This document shows positions 46,590 through 54,465 of a DNA stretch of 54,962 bases, piece by piece. Below the pieces are notes generated by a model. The model was given only the letters and a program-made list of their open reading frames with translations. It searched no databases and was not told the origin of the DNA. The stretch is taken from the NCBI RefSeq assembly GCF_004570525.1, contig NZ_SPPZ01000003.1, forward strand, positions 1 through 54,962, written 5' to 3'. The stretch comes from Streptococcus sp. WM07. GTDB taxonomy: Bacteria; Bacillota; Bacilli; Lactobacillales; Streptococcaceae. Made by a program: the position numbers and the translations under genes. The first letter of the stretch is position 1; each line of letters starts with the position of its first letter.

Positions 46590-46910
46590 ATGATCGTTAC
46601 AACAACTCATGCTGTCGAGGGGAAGACTGTGCAGGAATACAAGGGGATTGTTTTTGGTGAAGTGATTACCGGTGTCAATATGTTTAAAGATATCGGTGTG
46701 GGCTTACGGAATGTCTTCGGTGGTCGCTCCAAGGGCTATGAAGATGAACTTAAAGTTGCACGGGAAGAAGCGATTGAAGAGATGAAAGAACGGGCAGCCA
46801 AACTTGGTGCCAATGCTATTGTCGGAATGAAGATGGATTATGAAATCTTGGGTGCTGATAATGGTATGATGATGGTGACTTGCTCTGGAACAGCCGTCGT
46901 GATTCAGTAA
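46590..46910 (+). CDS. YbjQ/UPF0145-family protein
   Basis: A 106-residue soluble protein of the YbjQ (DUF74, putative heavy-metal-binding) family. The pattern is [20 protein letters not shown] followed by a helix with [20 protein letters not shown] and an [12 protein letters not shown] strand. The family forms pentamers; its biochemical function is unknown and metal binding has never been firmly shown. It has its own TATAAT box (46539-46544), a good ribosome binding site and a terminator. Single gene. Confidence 0.85.
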   Translation: MIVTTTHAVEGKTVQEYKGIVFGEVITGVNMFKDIGVGLRNVFGGRSKGYEDELKVAREEAIEEMKERAAKLGANAIVGMKMDYEILGADNGMMMVTCSGTAVVIQ

Positions 46911-46925
46911 TAGAAGGATAATAGG

Positions 46926-46985
46926 CTCCTCCTTTAGTGGACGGTGACTGGTAAGGAGGTCATGGGAAACTAAAGGAGGAGTTTT
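46926..46985 (+). terminator. Intrinsic terminator with a long loop after the YbjQ gene
   Basis: CTCCTCCTTTAGT (46926-46938) pairs perfectly with ACTAAAGGAGGAG (46969-46981), then TTTT. The 30-base loop is long for a terminator. Confidence 0.7.
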
Positions 46986-47176
46986 GTGCTAGTTAGGATT
47001 GACAGTCTGTGGGGAACTCTCTGTGATCTAGGAGCGGATTGTTTCCTCTAAGGCTTGTTCATAGTTTGCAGAGAGTGGACGTGTTACTTGTTGCGATTAG
47101 GGATTTTACCTATCTTTAAACAAGAAACTTTTTTTCATATTATGAGATAAACGTTCGGAAGAAAGCGGAAACTTTC
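46986..47176. other. Leader region before the nucleotidase gene, no gene seen
   Basis: AT-rich with no supported ORF. ACGTTCGGAAG (47151-47161) contains GTTCGG, the core of a PurR box in the reverse direction (consensus AWWWCCGAACWWT), but only one copy was found, so regulation by PurR is weakly supported. Confidence 0.4.
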
Positions 47177-47205
47177 TTGAATTTCTTGTATAAATTGTTT
47201 ATAAT
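47177..47205 (+). promoter_or_regulatory. Promoter of the LPXTG nucleotidase gene
   Basis: TTGAAT (47177-47182), 17-bp spacer, TATAAT (47200-47205), 32 bases before the start codon. Confidence 0.75.
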
Positions 47206-47237
47206 GTTCAAGAATCGAACAGTTTTAGGAGGTTATC

Positions 47238-49721
47238 ATGGTTCATTCATATTTGAAAAAGTCTGCTCTAGTTTTGAGTTTGGCAGCAGCTGTTGCAGCA
47301 GCGGAAGAGGTTAAGGCAGATCAGGTGACGCCGACTCAAGGGCAAGAAGTTACAGTTCCTGTAGTATCTCAGTCAGAGCCTTTAGTGAGTTCAGAATCGG
47401 TTGCTCAAGCTGGTGCAGAATCGGTTGAAGGTAAGAATAGTGGGGAATTTCTGGTAGAAGAAAGCATGCCAGAAGTAACAGTCTTATCCAATCCTATAAA
47501 GGAAGAACCTGTGAAACCACCTGTAGAAGGTCAACGCGTGGATATGCGGATTCTAGCTACCACTGACCTCCATACGAATTTGGTTAACTACGATTATTAT
47601 CAAGATATGCAAGTTGAGACTCTTGGCTTGGCAAAAACAGCGGTCTTGATGGAAGAAGCAATCGCGGAAAATTCTAACGTTGTCATCGTTGATAGTGGGG
47701 ATACCATTCAAGGAACACCGCTCGGAACTTATAAGGCTATTGTTGATCCCGTTAAAGAAGGGGAAGAACATCCTATGTTTGCGGCTTTTAAAGAATTGAA
47801 CTATGATGGAGCCGCTTTGGGGAATCATGAATTTAACTATGGTCTAGACTACTTACGTCGGATTGTAGCTTCTTCAAAAGTTCCACTGTTGAATGCCAAT
47901 GTTTTGGATGCTCAGACAAAGGATCACCTCTTCACCCCTTATGTCATTGTTCCTAAGACTTTTAAAGATTCTGAAGGTCAATTGGTGACAGTTCATGTGG
48001 GTCTCACAGGGATTGTACCTCCTCAGATTATGAACTGGGATCGTGGTCACCTAGAAGGAAAAGTGATTGCTTTGGATGCAGTTCAGGCCGTAACTGATTT
48101 GGTTCCAGAAATGCGGAAGGCTGGAGCAGATGTCGTTGTGGTATTGTCTCACTCCGGTATTGGGGACGATACATATCTAGTTGGTGAAGAAAACATAGGA
48201 TACCAGCTTGCCGGTATTCCAGGAGTTGATGCCGTTGCGACCGGTCATTCCCATGCGAATTTCCCATCAGGAACTGGAACAGGATTCTATTCAAAAATCA
48301 AAGGTGTGGATGATACCAATGGTAAAATTAATGGGATTCCAGTAACCATGGCGGGTAAGTACGGGGATCACTTGGGAATTATGGATTTGAAACTTCACTA
48401 TACCAATGGTGCTTGGCAAGTTGAAGAATCAGGTTCGGTACTTCGGAAAATTGATACCAAATCTAGCAAGGCAGATGAACGAGTTTTGAATTTAGCTAAA
48501 GACGTACACGAAGCTACGATTCGTTATGTTCGTCAAGAAGTTGGACAGACTCCAAGTCCAATTCATTCTTATTTCTCTCTTGTTCAAGATGATCCATCGG
48601 TTCAAATTGTGAATCAGGCGCAACTCTGGTATGCCAAACAAGTTCTTGCGGGAACAGAAGAGGCTAACCTTCCCTTGCTTTCTGCAGCAGCACCTTTCAA
48701 GGCTGGAGCACGCAATGATCCTAACTCCTATACCGATATTAAGGCAGGGCCTTTAGCGATTAAAAATGTAGCGGATCTATATGTCTATGATAATGTTGTG
48801 GCCTTGCTTAAAATTAACGGTGCGCAACTGAAAGAGTGGTTGGAAATGTCCGCTGGGCAATTTAATCAAATTGATCCTGCTAAGAAAGAACCGCAAAATA
48901 TTATTAATACCTCCTTTAGAACCTATAACTTCGATGTGATTGAGGGTGTTACTTATGAGTTGGATATTACCCAACCGAATAAATATTCTGTCGGTGCAGA
49001 ATTAGTAAATCCAACTGCTAGCCGGGTTCGGAACCTTCGCTACCAAGGAAAAGAAGTAACGGATGACCAGGTCTTTATGGTTGTTACCAATAACTATCGA
49101 GCAAGTGGTCCCTTCCCAGGAGTTAAGGATGCCCAAGAAAGCCGCTTATTGAACTTGCAAAACCGTCAAGCTTTGATTAATTACATTGTAGCGGAAAAAA
49201 CCATTGATGCTCGTCCAAATCATAACTGGACCTTTGCGGATACGATTAAAGACTTGGATCTTCGTTTCTTGACTTCTTTGAAGGCTCAAGAGCATTTGAC
49301 TGCTAATCCGGCCATTTCTTTTGTTGGGATTTCAGATACAGTAGATGGTTTTGGTGAATTCCGTTATCACTATGCCCCAGTTGTAGCTCCAGAGGAGCCT
49401 GTTCAACCGGAGCAACCAACAAATCCAGATCTTCCTAGTCAACCAACTGGAACTGTTAGCCCTAATCAGTCTGAAAAACCTGTTCAACCACTAACTCCAA
49501 TGAAACCGAATAAGGTTCAGGAAGTCCAAGAGCCTCAAGTTCTTGGAACCCCTTCAAATCGGCTTGTTCAGGATCCAGCTCCACGCTTGCTTGGAACTCG
49601 CTCCAACTCTTCTGAAGGTACATTGCCAAATACTGGAACAAAAGACTCCCTTTGGATGAGCCTAGGACTTGCTCTCCTTACCTTGTTGCCAGTAGGATTA
49701 GGGAAACGCAAACAAAAATAA
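47238..49721 (+). CDS. Cell-wall-anchored 2',3'-cyclic-nucleotide 2'-phosphodiesterase/3'-nucleotidase (SntA/CdnP-like)
   Basis: An 827-residue surface enzyme that probably breaks down extracellular nucleotides. It has a signal peptide, a calcineurin-type metallophosphatase domain (about 95-420: ATTDLHTN, DSGDTIQGTP, LGNHEFNYG, LSHSG, TGHSHANF) and a C-terminal nucleotidase domain (about 455-640). A Pro-rich wall spacer follows, then LPNTG at 796-800 with a hydrophobic helix and basic tail for sortase A. Related streptococcal enzymes CdnP and SntA hydrolyse c-di-AMP and 2',3'-cAMP outside the cell, and SntA also binds heme. This suggests a role in nutrient scavenging and host-signal removal. 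Confidence 0.87.
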   Translation: MVHSYLKKSALVLSLAAAVAAAEEVKADQVTPTQGQEVTVPVVSQSEPLVSSESVAQAGAESVEGKNSGEFLVEESMPEVTVLSNPIKEEPVKPPVEGQRVDMRILATTDLHTNLVNYDYYQDMQVETLGLAKTAVLMEEAIAENSNVVIVDSGDTIQGTPLGTYKAIVDPVKEGEEHPMFAAFKELNYDGAALGNHEFNYGLDYLRRIVASSKVPLLNANVLDAQTKDHLFTPYVIVPKTFKDSEGQLVTVHVGLTGIVPPQIMNWDRGHLEGKVIALDAVQAVTDLVPEMRKAGADVVVVLSHSGIGDDTYLVGEENIGYQLAGIPGVDAVATGHSHANFPSGTGTGFYSKIKGVDDTNGKINGIPVTMAGKYGDHLGIMDLKLHYTNGAWQVEESGSVLRKIDTKSSKADERVLNLAKDVHEATIRYVRQEVGQTPSPIHSYFSLVQDDPSVQIVNQAQLWYAKQVLAGTEEANLPLLSAAAPFKAGARNDPNSYTDIKAGPLAIKNVADLYVYDNVVALLKINGAQLKEWLEMSAGQFNQIDPAKKEPQNIINTSFRTYNFDVIEGVTYELDITQPNKYSVGAELVNPTASRVRNLRYQGKEVTDDQVFMVVTNNYRASGPFPGVKDAQESRLLNLQNRQALINYIVAEKTIDARPNHNWTFADTIKDLDLRFLTSLKAQEHLTANPAISFVGISDTVDGFGEFRYHYAPVVAPEEPVQPEQPTNPDLPSQPTGTVSPNQSEKPVQPLTPMKPNKVQEVQEPQVLGTPSNRLVQDPAPRLLGTRSNSSEGTLPNTGTKDSLWMSLGLALLTLLPVGLGKRKQK

Positions 49722-49793
49722 GGAAAATACGAGCTAATAAGGGATAAAAGTTCGCTAATCCCGAATAACTGGCTCCATATTTTCTGAAAAAAG

Positions 49794-49824
49794 AGGAGGT
49801 TTCTGAAAGAACCTCCTTTTTTTC
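49794..49824 (+). terminator. Intrinsic terminator after the nucleotidase
   Basis: AGGAGGTT and AACCTCCT enclose an 8-base loop, followed by a T-run, preceded by an A-run. Confidence 0.85.
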
Positions 49825-49836
49825 TAGCGTTTTTCA

Positions 49837-49845
49837 TGATATAAT
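49837..49845 (+). promoter_or_regulatory. Extended -10 promoter before the signal-peptidase-like gene
   Basis: TGATATAAT (TATAAT at 49840-49845), 24 bases before the start codon. It probably also serves the three transporter genes. Confidence 0.6.
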
Positions 49846-49869
49846 AGGCGGGAATATAAAGGAGGAAGT

Positions 49870-50430
49870 ATGGTCAGAAGAGATTTATTTCGAAATATTT
49901 TCATTGTTTTTTTATTGGCAATGATTTTTGTACTCCTTCGTCTATTTTGGTTTACTCCCCATCATGTGACTGAAAAAGATGTCCAAAAGGGCTTGGAAGC
50001 AGTTGATTATGTGTTGGCTTTTAACCAAAATGAAATCCCCAATGAAAGTATTGTTTTATACGAAGTCGATCAGAAAGAATATGTCGGACGTGTCATCGCT
50101 CAAGATGGTGAAAGAGCAGTCTATATGGATGATGTCCTCTATATTAACCATCAGGTCAAGGATGAACCCTATATTCGTAGTATGAAAAACACCTATCAAG
50201 GAAAAGCCAGTAACACTGGGAATCTCTTTACAGAAGATTTCACCATTGAATCTTTGACTCAGTCCAATCAAGATGTTATTGGGCAAGAGGAGTTTTTAAT
50301 TTTAAATGATAACCGCCTCAACCATGATGACAGTCGTGAGTTTGGCCTGATTCAAAAAGAGCAAATTAAAGGCGTGATTAGCTTTCGTTTGACACCCTTG
50401 GGGCGTTTCGGTTTTATAGATGTGGAGTAA
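49870..50430 (+). CDS. Signal peptidase I-like protein lacking the catalytic Ser and Lys
   Basis: A 186-residue protein with one N-terminal membrane helix (about 8-28) and a signal peptidase I (S26) fold outside. The family's later boxes are present: EFLILNDNRLNHDDSREFGL matches box E. But the catalytic Ser motif after the helix reads FTPHHVTEKD in place of SMxPT, and the Lys of the RxxxRVIGxPGD-like box is absent (YVGRVIAQDGE). It should be inactive as a peptidase. Similar degenerate SipC-type proteins are found after pyk in other streptococci. A chaperone or pseudo-enzyme role is inferred. Confidence 0.78.
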   Translation: MVRRDLFRNIFIVFLLAMIFVLLRLFWFTPHHVTEKDVQKGLEAVDYVLAFNQNEIPNESIVLYEVDQKEYVGRVIAQDGERAVYMDDVLYINHQVKDEPYIRSMKNTYQGKASNTGNLFTEDFTIESLTQSNQDVIGQEEFLILNDNRLNHDDSREFGLIQKEQIKGVISFRLTPLGRFGFIDVE

Positions 50431-50433
50431 TAA

Positions 50434-51075
50434 ATGGCATACGTTTTAGAAATTTTACCTAGTTTGTTGCAGGGTGCAACTGTCACCCTGCAAGTTTTTA
50501 GTTTAGTCTTGATTTTGTCCATTCCCTTAGGAATTTTAGTAGCCTTTATTATGCAAATTGATTCGAAGCCGTTGCGTTGGTTACTATCGATTTATATTTG
50601 GGTGATGCGCGGAACCCCGTTGTTACTGCAGTTGATTTTTATCTATTATATTTTGCCAAGTATTGGCATTCGGATTGATCGGATGCCGGCTGCGATTATT
50701 GCCTTTACGCTAAATTATGCAGCCTACTTTGCGGAGATTTTCCGAGGTGGAATTGATTCCATTCCTCAAGGTCAATATGAGGCAGCTAAGGTACTTAAGT
50801 TTAGCCCTTTCCAGACGATTCAGTACATTATTCTTCCTCAAGTTACGAAGATTGTTTTACCAAGTGTCTTTAATGAAATTATGGCCTTGGTCAAGGATAC
50901 CTCCTTGGTATATGCCCTGGGCGTTACGGACCTTATCTTGGTCAGTCGTACCGCAGCCAATCGCGATGCCAGCTTGGCCCCAATGTTCGTAGCTGGAGCT
51001 ATTTACCTTATTATGATTGGGGTGGTGACCCTTGTTTCTCGAAAAGTTGAACAAAAATATGCCTATGATCGCTAA
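50434..51075 (+). CDS. Polar amino acid ABC transporter permease
   Basis: Permease of the HisM/GlnP family, 213 residues with five hydrophobic segments. It has the family EAA loop AAKVLKFSPFQTIQYIILPQ and the entry text YIWVMRGTPLLLQLIFIYY. It begins 3 bases after the signal-peptidase-like gene, overlapping the region of its stop, so these genes are one operon. The amino acid is unknown. Confidence 0.88.
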   Translation: MAYVLEILPSLLQGATVTLQVFSLVLILSIPLGILVAFIMQIDSKPLRWLLSIYIWVMRGTPLLLQLIFIYYILPSIGIRIDRMPAAIIAFTLNYAAYFAEIFRGGIDSIPQGQYEAAKVLKFSPFQTIQYIILPQVTKIVLPSVFNEIMALVKDTSLVYALGVTDLILVSRTAANRDASLAPMFVAGAIYLIMIGVVTLVSRKVEQKYAYDR

Positions 51076-51084
51076 GGAGGTTGC

Positions 51085-51714
51085 ATGCTAGAATTAAAAA
51101 ATATTAATAAACGCTTTGGGGAACGGCAAATCCTCAAAGATTTTAACTTGAATGTACCTGAGAAGAAAATCCTAGCTATCGTGGGTCAGTCAGGAGGAGG
51201 TAAAACCACCCTCTTGCGGATGTTGGCAGGACTAGAAACCATTGATAGCGGACAAGTGCTCTACAATGGGAAGGAAATCTCAGCCAGTGAGCTGGCGAGT
51301 ATGAACCTCTTGGGCTTTGTATTCCAGGACTTCCAACTCTTCCCACACATGACCGTCCTCACCAACTTGACCCTATCCCCAGTTAAAACGATGGATATGG
51401 ATCCTGCTCAGGCCGAGCAAAAAGCTCGGCAACTGCTGGAGCGACTTGGTTTGGAAGAACACGCAGACCACTATCCACACGCTCTCTCTGGCGGGCAAAA
51501 GCAACGGGTAGCCTTGGCGCGTGCCATGATGATTGAACCAGAAATTATTGGCTACGATGAACCAACCAGTGCCCTAGATCCAGGACTCCGTCTGGAAGTC
51601 GAAAAACTGTTAATCCAAAACCGAGAAATGGGGATGACTCAGATTGTCGTTACTCACGATATGCAATTTGCTCAGAATATCGCTGACGAAATTCTCGAAG
51701 TCATTCCCCAATAG
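51085..51714 (+). CDS. Polar amino acid ABC transporter ATPase
   Basis: ATPase of 209 residues, somewhat short for the GlnQ family (about 240). Walker A GQSGGGKTT, the signature [15 protein letters not shown] and Walker [13 protein letters not shown] are all intact; the loss is at the C-terminal end. Behind AAGGAGG, 9 bases after the permease gene. It drives uptake with the permease and the binding protein next to it. Confidence 0.88.
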   Translation: MLELKNINKRFGERQILKDFNLNVPEKKILAIVGQSGGGKTTLLRMLAGLETIDSGQVLYNGKEISASELASMNLLGFVFQDFQLFPHMTVLTNLTLSPVKTMDMDPAQAEQKARQLLERLGLEEHADHYPHALSGGQKQRVALARAMMIEPEIIGYDEPTSALDPGLRLEVEKLLIQNREMGMTQIVVTHDMQFAQNIADEILEVIPQ

Positions 51715-51725
51715 GAGGGCTCTAC

Positions 51726-52565
51726 ATGAAACGGATTATCGGATTTCTGATTTTACTTCCCTTATTGGTTTTGACGGCCTGTAGCAGTCGGGTGACGGAT
51801 CCCACAATAGATGCTTGGGAAACATACCAAGAACGAGGCGAGCTGACCATCGGCTTTGACAACACCTTCGTACCTATGGGCTTCCAAGAAAAAAATGGAG
51901 ACAATGTCGGTTTTGACATTGACCTGGCCAACCGTATATTTGAAAACCAAGGCCTTAAAGTCAATTGGCAACCCATTGACTGGGACATGAAAGAAACCGA
52001 ACTCAACAATGGTACCATTGACCTCATCTGGAACGGCTATACCCAAACCGAAGAACGAGCAGAAAAAGTAAACTTTAGCCTTCCTTACATGGCCAACGAA
52101 CAAGTCTTGGTTACCAAAAAATCATCCGGTATCCAGACAACTGCAGCCATGAAGGACAAAGTCCTCGGAGCTCAGGCAGGATCCTCTGGTTACCTCAAAT
52201 TTGAGGAATTTCCAGACCTGCTTAAGCAGTATGTCAAAAACAACGCTGCAACCCAATATCAGAGCTTCAACGAAGCCTTGATTGACTTGGAGAACGACCG
52301 CATCGACGGCCTCCTTATCGACCGTGTCTACGCCAACTATTACCTAACCCAAAAAGGAGTCCTCGAAGACTACAATGTCTTCCCAGTTGGCTTCCCAGAA
52401 GAAGCCTTCGCAGTTGGTGTTCGCAAAACCGATAAGACCCTCCAAGAACACCTCAACCAAGGAATGGTCCAACTCTATCAAAACGGCCAATTCCAAGAAA
52501 TATCTAATAAATGGTTTGGAGACGACGTTGCCAGCAAGCAGCTAAAAGAAGCCGCTAAGAAATAA
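51726..52565 (+). CDS. Polar amino acid ABC transporter substrate-binding lipoprotein
   Basis: Lipoprotein of 279 residues with a signal and lipobox LLVLTACSSRV (cleaved before Cys19). It has the SBP_bac_3 core: RGELTIGFDNTFVPMGFQEK, NVGFDIDLANRIFENQGLKV and FAVGVRKTDKTLQEHLNQGM. Partner of the permease and ATPase just upstream. The ligand is unknown but will be a polar amino acid. Preceded by AGGAGGG. Codon use becomes more C-rich than in neighbouring genes. Confidence 0.9.
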   Translation: MKRIIGFLILLPLLVLTACSSRVTDPTIDAWETYQERGELTIGFDNTFVPMGFQEKNGDNVGFDIDLANRIFENQGLKVNWQPIDWDMKETELNNGTIDLIWNGYTQTEERAEKVNFSLPYMANEQVLVTKKSSGIQTTAAMKDKVLGAQAGSSGYLKFEEFPDLLKQYVKNNAATQYQSFNEALIDLENDRIDGLLIDRVYANYYLTQKGVLEDYNVFPVGFPEEAFAVGVRKTDKTLQEHLNQGMVQLYQNGQFQEISNKWFGDDVASKQLKEAAKK

Positions 52566-52584
52566 TCAATAAAGAATGACAGTG

Positions 52585-52607
52585 AGAGGGTGAAAACCCT
52601 CTTTTTT
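52585..52607 (+). terminator. Intrinsic terminator of the amino acid transporter operon
   Basis: AGAGGG (52585-52590), loop TGAAAA, CCCTCT (52597-52602) and TTTTT. Confidence 0.85.
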
Positions 52608-52608
52608 G

Positions 52609-52640
52609 ACCATTCAGGACGTTTCAATGACCGTTTGGGA
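52609..52640 (+). promoter_or_regulatory. Direct-repeat pair, ComE/BlpR-type activator site
   Basis: ACCATTCAGGA (52609-52619) and ACCGTTTGGGA (52630-52640): two 11-bp repeats with 8 of 11 bases the same, 10-bp spacer, 21 bp start to start (two turns of the helix). ComE/BlpR-like LytTR regulators bind this kind of site in streptococcal bacteriocin promoters. It lies about 30 bases before a TATACT -10 box with no -35 consensus. The sequence is seen; the regulator is inferred. Confidence 0.72.
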
Positions 52641-52669
52641 AATAGGAATCAATCGCTGAAAATTTGTTA

Positions 52670-52675
52670 TATACT
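52670..52675 (+). promoter_or_regulatory. -10 box of the first bacteriocin-like gene
   Basis: TATACT (52670-52675), 44 bases before the start codon. No -35 consensus at the right distance, which fits a promoter needing an activator. Confidence 0.55.
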
Positions 52676-52718
52676 TTATGTAACGGTTGCAACTGATAAT
52701 AATGGAAGGAGTTTTATT

Positions 52719-52943
52719 ATGAAAGTTGGAATAAAACATTTTGAAAAAAAACATGATTTAAAACTTGAGTTGATTACTGGAGGGGTTCGAGTAACAGTTG
52801 GTGAATTTGGTCAAGCAGTCGGTATCTGTACACTGAGTGGTGCTATGGCTGGGAGTGTTATTCCTGGAATAGGGACTGCTGCAGGTGCTATTCTTGGGGC
52901 TCAATATTGTACAGCTGGTTGGCTGTTTGCAAGAGCATACTAA
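52719..52943 (+). CDS. Putative class IIb bacteriocin peptide 1 (double-glycine leader)
   Basis: A 74-residue precursor. The leader of 22 residues ends in GG (LKLELITGG; Leu at -7, Ile at -4). A 52-residue mature peptide follows, VRVTVGEFGQAVGICTLSGA..., rich in Gly and Ala with GAMAG and GAILG (GxxxG helix-packing motifs) and two Cys (in GICTL and QYCTA). This is the pattern of two-peptide pore-forming bacteriocins. The ATG at 52719 follows GGAAGGAG; a longer frame starting at 52590 crosses the direct repeats and the terminator and is rejected. It is preceded by the ComE/BlpR-like repeats. I recognise no exact relative. Confidence 0.75.
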   Translation: MKVGIKHFEKKHDLKLELITGGVRVTVGEFGQAVGICTLSGAMAGSVIPGIGTAAGAILGAQYCTAGWLFARAY

Positions 52944-53120
52944 TGTCAATTTAGTTTCAAAACCAGAATGCTCAAAGTAGTTTGAAATCTGAGGTAAGTT
53001 GATGAGTGGTGAACTAATGTTTATCAAAGATGCTTAACAATTACTAAATTTTGAATTATATAGAGTATAAATAATATGCTTTGTTATTAAAAAATATATT
53101 GAAAAGAGAGGATAGTCAAA

Positions 53121-53348
53121 ATGATAAATTCACAATTAAATCTTACATATTATGAAAAATTGGATACTAAAAACTTAGTGGAGGTGCGAGGAGGAGGAGC
53201 AAGAGAAGGGGATATGTTTTTAAGTGCTGCTGCTGGAGCAGCAAATGGAATAGCTATGTGCGCACAATTTGGTTTGTATATTCCATGGCAGGGATATGCA
53301 GTTTGTGCAGTAGGTGGTGCCGCGTCAAATTTGATTTGGCCTCGTTAG
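53121..53348 (+). CDS. Putative class IIb bacteriocin peptide 2 (double-glycine leader)
   Basis: A 75-residue precursor with a leader that fits the LSxxELxxIxGG rule well: LDTKNLVEVRGG (Leu -12, Asp -11, Leu -7, Val -4). The mature part of about 50 residues is GAREGDMFLSAAAGAANGIA..., with two Cys (AMCAQ and AVCAV), a GG near the end and WPR at the C-terminus. The -GG could also be read one residue later. Behind GAGAGGA. The 177-base gap after peptide 1 is longer than in most two-peptide systems, and the direct repeats are not seen upstream here. Function is inferred. Confidence 0.75.
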   Translation: MINSQLNLTYYEKLDTKNLVEVRGGGAREGDMFLSAAAGAANGIAMCAQFGLYIPWQGYAVCAVGGAASNLIWPR

Positions 53349-53367
53349 TGGAGTAGTTTGACTGAAT

Positions 53368-53637
53368 ATGTTTAGAATTAAACCTTTAACACAAAGTTCT
53401 AAAATCGTATCAGATTATCTTGCTAAATTCCTAGAAACTGGGAATTTTGTGGTTCCGATAGCTCTTCTCGTACTAAGTATTTCTAATGCATTGATTTCAG
53501 TTAATGAAATTCTGGCTAAAATTTTTGGAAGTATATCTCTTTTTACTATTATCCTATATTTGACTATGTATGTATATGTAACGCTCTGTTCTAACTATCA
53601 ATTTTTAAAAGATCGATTTCACGATAACAGACGTTAA
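53368..53637 (+). CDS. Small two-helix membrane protein, candidate bacteriocin immunity protein
   Basis: An 89-residue protein with two hydrophobic helices (about 26-46 and 53-75) and a basic C-terminal tail. Begins 20 bases after peptide 2, so it is likely in the same mRNA. Bacteriocin immunity proteins are often small membrane proteins placed right after the peptide genes. The ribosome binding site is weak, and I recognise no family. Assigned only by position and shape. Confidence 0.5.
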   Translation: MFRIKPLTQSSKIVSDYLAKFLETGNFVVPIALLVLSISNALISVNEILAKIFGSISLFTIILYLTMYVYVTLCSNYQFLKDRFHDNRR

Positions 53638-53782
53638 TTCTATAGGCATTTGATTCCTAAAAATTAATTAGACTTAATTCAACTACATTAAGAACGAAAA
53701 TAAATCTGAGAATCTTTCAATATATAGTATATTGATTAGAGGCTAGTTAATGTGTTATTGAATTAGACTAAGAGGAAATATT

Positions 53783-54172
53783 ATGAAAAATATTATTCGG
53801 TTTTCAATCATCGAATGCATTTCCATGCTTTTACTATATCTACTGGGGATTTGGGTTGGTTTTTCACTTACTAAGATTGTTCTTCTAGCTTTACTTAATT
53901 TTTCATATCAACTATTAGCTATGATTGTGGTAAGTAGAACTTCAAGTGTTGTTCTTCCTTTAAGACAGGTTTTTCAGAATTTAATGAATTATATTAAATA
54001 TACTATTGTTATTCCGGTTTTAATTGTTTTTCTCCTTATCATACAAATGAAGACGATGTCTATCGAACTTAGATTTATATATCTAAGTCTACTCATCATG
54101 GTCTATACAATCGGATCTATTTTTTCCCTGAGCTCCACTTTTAAGAGAAAAAAATTTTTAGGTAGATGGTGA
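53783..54172 (+). CDS. Four-helix membrane protein of unknown function (possible immunity)
   Basis: A 129-residue protein with four hydrophobic segments and a basic tail (KRKKFLGRW). Good ribosome binding site (AAGAGG). AT-rich like its neighbours and 145 bases after the preceding gene. It belongs to no family that I can name. By position it could be a second immunity factor or an accessory membrane protein; no sequence evidence proves either. Confidence 0.5.
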   Translation: MKNIIRFSIIECISMLLLYLLGIWVGFSLTKIVLLALLNFSYQLLAMIVVSRTSSVVLPLRQVFQNLMNYIKYTIVIPVLIVFLLIIQMKTMSIELRFIYLSLLIMVYTIGSIFSLSSTFKRKKFLGRW

Positions 54173-54322
54173 TTGCTAAAATCTGCTTAAAGTTGGTCGA
54201 GATTTTTGGAGTAAAATTAATTTGTTTGAAGGAAAACTAGGGAATAGAATTTAAATGTTTTATCATAGGAGGTGCTATTGGTGGATGGAATACGTAAAAC
54301 CCAAATTATTCATACATAACTA
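54173..54322. other. AT-rich region with a possible decayed bacteriocin tail
   Basis: In one frame 54241-54297 encodes GIEFKCFIIGGAIGGWNT and stops. The GGAIGGWNT end looks like the C-terminus of a class IIb peptide but has no start codon, binding site or leader. It may be the decayed end of a third bacteriocin gene, or chance. Confidence 0.3.
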
Positions 54323-54368
54323 AAAAACTTCCAGAATCGCTGATACATCATGGTTTCTGGAAGTTTTT
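54323..54368. terminator. Bidirectional intrinsic terminator before the IS1380 gene
   Basis: AAAAACTTCCAGAA (54323-54336) pairs perfectly with TTCTGGAAGTTTTT (54355-54368) around an 18-base loop. It may also be part of the element end. Confidence 0.8.
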
Positions 54369-54398
54369 GATTTTCACCCATTAGGTGAGACTTTTGAC

Positions 54399-54427
54399 TG
54401 GACAAAAAAGGATTTCCCCTTTATGAT
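54399..54427 (+). promoter_or_regulatory. Promoter of the IS1380 transposase gene
   Basis: TGGACA (54399-54404), 17-bp spacer, TATGAT (54422-54427), 38 bases before the start codon. Confidence 0.65.
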
Positions 54428-54465
54428 ATAAGCGCAAACCAAATCAAAATAGAAAGGAAACCCAT

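Noticed and set aside
46986..47176. PurR-regulated promoter for the nucleotidase
   Set aside because: Only one partial PurR-box core (GTTCGG) is present; PurR needs two spaced boxes.
52590..52718. Longer N-terminus for bacteriocin peptide 1
   Set aside because: It would start inside the transporter terminator and run through the direct repeats and the -10 box; the ATG at 52719 has a strong binding site and gives a proper double-glycine leader.
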